Source: Artemia franciscana | Taxonomy: Eukaryota; Arthropoda; Branchiopoda; Anostraca; Artemiidae | Direction: 5' to 3' | DNA: 64,000 bases | Assembly (NCBI RefSeq): GCF_032884065.1 | Contig: NC_088867.1 | Coordinates: 59,772,317 to 59,836,316, forward strand | Shown here: positions 26,501-32,500 of the stretch, piece after piece | How positions within the stretch are numbered: the first letter of the stretch is position 1 | How the letters are laid out: each line of letters starts with the position of its first letter | Position numbers and translations under genes: made by a program | The notes under the pieces: generated by a model | Seen by the model: only the letters and a program-made list of their open reading frames with translations | Told to the model about the DNA's origin: nothing | Databases searched by the model: none

Positions 26501-29500
26501 ACAGTGAGTAGAAACTGAAAAATGAGCAAACATACCATACATAAACATAATAAACATACATAACCATAAAAGAGCAAATATCTAGATATAGTAAAGGGGT
26601 TAATACATATTTTATTTATACATGCGTTTCGGTAACCCTTAACACTTGACTCAACAGAAGAGTGGGCCTAAAGAATTTCAATTAAACAACAATAGTGAGT
26701 AGAAACATAAACATACATAAACATAAACATATACAAACATAAACATATATGAGCAAATATCTAGATATAGTAAAGGGGTTAATACATATTCTATTTATCT
26801 ACGCGTTTAGGTAACCCTTAATACTTGACTCAACAAAAGAGTAGGCCTAAAGAATTTCAATTAAACAACAATAGTGAGTAGAAACTGAAAAATGAGCAAA
26901 CATACCATGCTACTAGAATGTTTTTTAAGGTTGAATCATGATGCACAAGAAATACAGATTGTAAGCTATCTCTCGATGAGCCCTTCAAAGCCTCTTTGCT
27001 CAAGGAAATTTCGGGGTAATCGGTCTGAAAAATAAACAAAAAGACTTTCAAAAAGTTGTACTGCAATGCAAAAGGACATTGTATTTTTTAGACGATTTGA
27101 AATTTTTTTCTAACGAATGGGAAATGAAACACACACAAATATGAAGTTGTATTTCCCATTTTTCTGAGAGAGTAGTTTTAGGGGAAACCTTTAGAGGATT
27201 CCAGCACTTCCTCCTCCTCTATTCAGGTAAGCAGATCTAGCAAGGAATCAAAGCAAATTGTTCAAAAAGGCTAATATATTACGTAAGGCTAAAGAGTTAG
27301 ATTCTGCCTTTCTGAACTAAGTAACTACAACTACTACTAACAACTCTTAAATCTTTCTTTATGACATCTTCTCACCCCAGACGAGGACGACCTTCTTTCC
27401 ATTTAGCCCTAGACGGTTGGCCGAAAAAAAAACAATCTTCGGAAATCTGTCATTCTTCATCCGCAGAACGTGCCCTACCCATCTCAACCTTTCTTTCATT
27501 ATTGCACTAGAAAGCAGGATTGAACCACACTTTTCGTACAGCCTACTGTTTGAAATACGATCAGTCAGCCAGGTACCCAGAACAATCCGTAGATAATTTC
27601 TCTGGAAAACATCTTGTAAATCTTCATCCGCTTTTCGGAGTGCCCATGCTTCAGAGCCATATTTGACAGTTGTCAACACTGTACCTTCCAATATTGTAAT
27701 CTTGGTTTGCAGACTTATCTTCCATTCTTTCAAACTCTTTTTAATTGTTAAAAAAAACTGAGCCTTGGCTGTTCTACTATTAACATCTTCACTGCTCCCA
27801 CCGTCTTTCCTAATAATACTGCCAAGGTAAGTGAAGCTGCCCACATGATCAATCTTTTCATTACCCAACGTCACCTTTTCATCTTCACTTATTTCTAGCC
27901 TTAGAGACTTAGTCTTCTTAACATTAATTTTCAAACCTATTCTACCACTCTGAACTCGCAAAACCTATAAAAGATCATTCATTTTGCTCACACTTTCATC
28001 TAGGATGCTTAAATCATTAGCATAATCTAAGTAAAGGAGAGTCTTCCTCCTCATTTGATTCCGTGGTCTCCCATTGTAAAGAGTAGCAAAAAGGCCAAAG
28101 ACAGGTGTGGAAAAACTAGCAAAAAGGCCAAAGACAGGTGTGGAGAAAGTAGCAAAAAGGCCAAAGACAGGTGTGGAAAAAGTAGCAAAAAGGCCAAAGA
28201 CAGGTGTGGAAAAAGTAGCAAAAAGGCCAAAGACAGGTGTGGAAAAAGTTCCAAAGCTGCCAGTAGCAAAATTCAGGGATAATGGAAGCATTGGTATTTT
28301 CAGACAAAATCTGTTAACAAATTTCACTAGGCCATGAAAATTGCCAAGTAGCATTGCTACGATGCTACCCCACTTTTTGCACGGCGGGCCAAAGAAAATA
28401 AAAAATCTACAAACAAAACAACAAAGCGCCGAAAAAAAGTTATAGATTTGGAGTTACTGTAATATTTTAAAAACAAGTACTGACTTTGAGAAAAGTTGCA
28501 AAAATTAAGATTATTCGTGGAATTGTTTTGGGGCTTGGGAATTTGTTGTAACGATAGGAAAGGTTGGATTTGAAGGGGGTGTTGAGAAAAAATTTAATGG
28601 TACCATCCTTGGCAAAATTCGAGCTTAGGGGCTTCTTGCTCCCTTGAAGTACTTTATGTTAAGTTTTCTTTTTTAAGGTTATGGATTTGACCATTACTTG
28701 TAATGTCACTGGTTCACAATTATTTTTAAAATAATCATAAGCACCTGTATTGTAATACAGGACTCTTTTACTGAATTATTAGAACTACAAGCATACGTTC
28801 AACTCCAAGTTGTTTTGAAACTACTATACAGACTTTGAGTTCGACAGAATACATGATCTTGTATTGACCACTATACCAGGAGAGCTTCAACAGTTCAAGA
28901 CGGAGAGTTCATTCTCCCGACGACAGAAGTTGAAGACTCCCTAGCTACAAAAATCCTCCTATAAATTCTTCAGAGAATCTCCAGTCCTAATTATCAATAG
29001 CCTTCCCTTTCTCTACCCTAAGGACAGTATTCCAAAAGCTCCACCCATCCACCCACCCAAGGTGCTCTGTCATAACTGTAATAGGAATTTTCTATGGAAT
29101 CTTTTCCATAAGTGGGAGAAGAAATCATGATCTCTGACCAGTTATGCCTGTTTCGTGTGCAATGCTGGATCGGGAGGTGCAAATATTACAAAGTCAGTTT
29201 CAGAGGCAAAAAATCATTTGCAGAAAAATCATAGTGAAAAAAAGTATGCTACAATCTAAGATATATATATTGCGTTATTGTTCAAAAAGAAAGATTTATT
29301 TAATTATTTTTTTATCAACAGTTTCGCCGTCTAGTTCGTGGAGCTTGTTTATCAAAAACAGGAGTTTGAAATGATCTATCTAGTTACGGAAAAAAAACTC
29401 ATTCCAATATCACTAAGCACAGACACGTGTGAAGGGGAGAGAAAGGGGTAGCTCTGATGATTTCTAGTATTTTTGATATAATCTTTTTAATTTTTTTCCG

Positions 29501-32500
29501 TTTTTAGTTTATAACCCCCCTACCAAAATTAATTTCTGTGAACATATCAGGGTATGCATTTAAACTATTTTTGTGAGATATATGACATTTGAATTACATT
29601 GTAATGATTCGGTCTCTTAATTACCCCTTAAAATAAAAGTAGCACGGCGTGATAACAATACCTACATGTCCTCTTCCCCCCCCATTCCATATTTTTTTAA
29701 GGAATCTCTTCACAGGAAAATGAAAAAATTTTTGTCTATAACCGCAATTTTTTCTATTTTGTCATAGCATGTCTTAATTTGGGATGGGACGCTATGCTGG
29801 CCTTGGAAGTAATCATCTCACCAGATTGCAACAGCATGGAGGTGTATTTTCCGTTCGTGGCTTTAGTCTACCAACGCTACCGATATGGAGACACAAATCC
29901 TCACAGCTACATTCCAACGTCTTACACATAGATCACAACGTGTCTATGATTTTTGTTTTTTAGGGGGGGGAGGGGGTACAAAAGACTTTACAGAACGCAG
30001 CAAAAATTATTAACATGTATTTTTGTTACTTTTTTACGAGTTGGACAAAACTTCACGGGGGGGGGGGGTCAAATAGGGTAATCCATTACCCGGTCCAACA
30101 TTTGCTAAGTTATCTGGGTTAGGACAACATTTGCCTTAACCCAGATAACTTAGCAAATGTTGGACCGGGTAATGGAGGTTTAGGAGACGTTCTTCAGACC
30201 GTGTAGACTAGGCGTAGAAGAAATGCTTTGTCATGAACATTCTGCCTATTAAACGTACTACTTATGGTAGGTTCATGCACATAGGCAAATGTTGAATATG
30301 TCCGCTATTCATAGCCTATCTCAGAAATCTTTACTTTAGCAAGAACTTTAAGAGAAAAAAAACTTCGTGAGTGCTGACGCTTCATTTAAGAGAAACAATA
30401 AAATTATATTAATTATTATGCTTTTAATATTGTAACAACAAAAATGCATTTAAAATTCTGTCCTGTGCATTAAAATCCCATTTAAAAGATCTGCTCTTTA
30501 ATGGTGTCCTAGATCCTATATTCTTCGTAGATTCGAACTTGGATTTGAAAACGAGCATTTTTAAATTTCTAAATAGACTTTTTTTATGATGTTCAAACTT
30601 TGCTATTTAAGGATTATAACGTAAAAAAAGGTAGGCCTATACCTAAAACCTCACTTACAATACAAGCAAGTTACAAATTTACATTGCGAATTCACTAGGC
30701 TCGTAGCAAAATTATTTTACTATATAGAGACGTTTGATTAGCCATCACAAAAAGTGAAACAAGATAGGAAATTGTACATATGTACTGCCAGGTATAATTC
30801 AGTGTCAGTCATAATTCAGGAGACACCTAAAAATTTTCTGTTTTTCTATCTTTAGAGTAATTTAGAATTCGAAAGCTTCTAGTGACCTATAGTTAAATTT
30901 TGGCCAGGAATATGATACAAATCTTTAAAAATCTATCCTAGTCAATTATAGAAGAGATCTAGAAGAATACAGTAACGTTTGAAAGCCCGTACCCAGGGGA
31001 GTGCGTTTGACCTCCCCCCCCCCAAAAAAAAAATTTGACCCGGAAAAAAGTGGCAAAAATGCATATATACATATTTTTGATGCGTTTTTAAAGCTTTGTC
31101 TGTACCCCCACTCCCAACAAAAAACACCCCCCCCCCCCGAAAAAAACCGAATATACCCTTGAACGTTTAGACACAAAATCGAATATTTCAACGGAAATAC
31201 GGACAATTTCTTTTCGTATGATTATTCCACTCCTAAATATAAATAATTTCTAAGACACAGTTCTCAGTCATTTAATAGGCAAATCTTGTAAAAATTTCAA
31301 TTTCTACTCCTTCTAGAGGGTCATAATAGAAATACATCGCTAGGCAACATTAGCAAAAATACTAGCTCTTCAGAATCACCCAAGACATTATTGTTTTATT
31401 TTTTAATCAAATAAGATAGATGTTTGATATAATATCATATTTCGTATAATATAATAAATAAATATAATATCTATCATATTAAATAATACAATAGAACAAA
31501 AAGAGGAATAACAAGCCATATTACGTGACTATGACTAAAATAAAAGACTAGAATTCAAGTAAAAGACGCACTATAAATAAAAATAGATAATACTTAATAA
31601 AAATAAGTATATATTGAAGTAGGAACATACCAGATACGGATTCCTAGTCGCTTCCAAGCTACCAGAGGGGACGTGTGTAAAATAGCCATCTTTCTCATAT
31701 AATACAATTGTATTAGGTCCTCCAGGCTTTGGGAAAGCATGCATTGATGGAATATCCCTGAGAGAAAAAAAAAATATGTACTTTTATTAGACAATTCAAA
31801 GAGCTATTTTAGAAGCAAAATTGCTCAGTAAAGGTAAAGAAACAGGTAAAGGTAACTAAACTTCACAGTCCAAACCGACTGTGCTAATCTCCGTGTCACA
31901 TTGCTTGTAATAGTTATCATAGCTACTATTATCAAATGTAAAGTAAGTAATACCGCTGTTGCAAACAATAAACCTTATAACCGTCCAACCAAAATTTACC
32001 TTATATCTATTCTGTTCAACATAATTTATCATAGCTCTGGGAATTAAATGATCCCCACAGCCCTTGGGGCAAGGGTTTTAAGTTATTCAAAATTACCTAT
32101 TGTTTACATATAGGATATGTTATTGGGAAATGGGGACATGCTTGACAATGGGTCTCCAAGAAGGCTAAGGATGTTAAGTTGAAACTATCAGGGAATGTTG
32201 AGGGGGTATTGAGCTAAGCCAGAGCATGCTATATGCACAAACGTTGTCAAAAGGGCGTATCCGCCATGTCTCAGGAACGACTTAAAGTATAAAGTTGAAA
32301 CTTTCAGGATATGCTGAAGGGGATGTTAAACTAACCAAAAGACTAAACATACATACTATTGCTACTACCACCACTATTATTAATGCTACTACTACTTCAA
32401 AGGCTAAGGGTATTAAGGTAAAACCTTGAGGGACTGTTGAGGGAGATACAGAACTAAAACAAACAGACTATGTTCATGTACATTGTCTGATTGGCATATA

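Noticed and set aside
28055-28354. Lys/Cys-rich peptide repeats on the plus strand considered as a small repetitive protein
   Set aside because: Comes from the 33-bp minisatellite and is open in several frames on both strands; no flanking gene structure.
31594-31794. 66-codon minus-strand frame over AAAS exon 2
   Set aside because: Out of frame with the aladin-like reading, which has matching phase on both sides.
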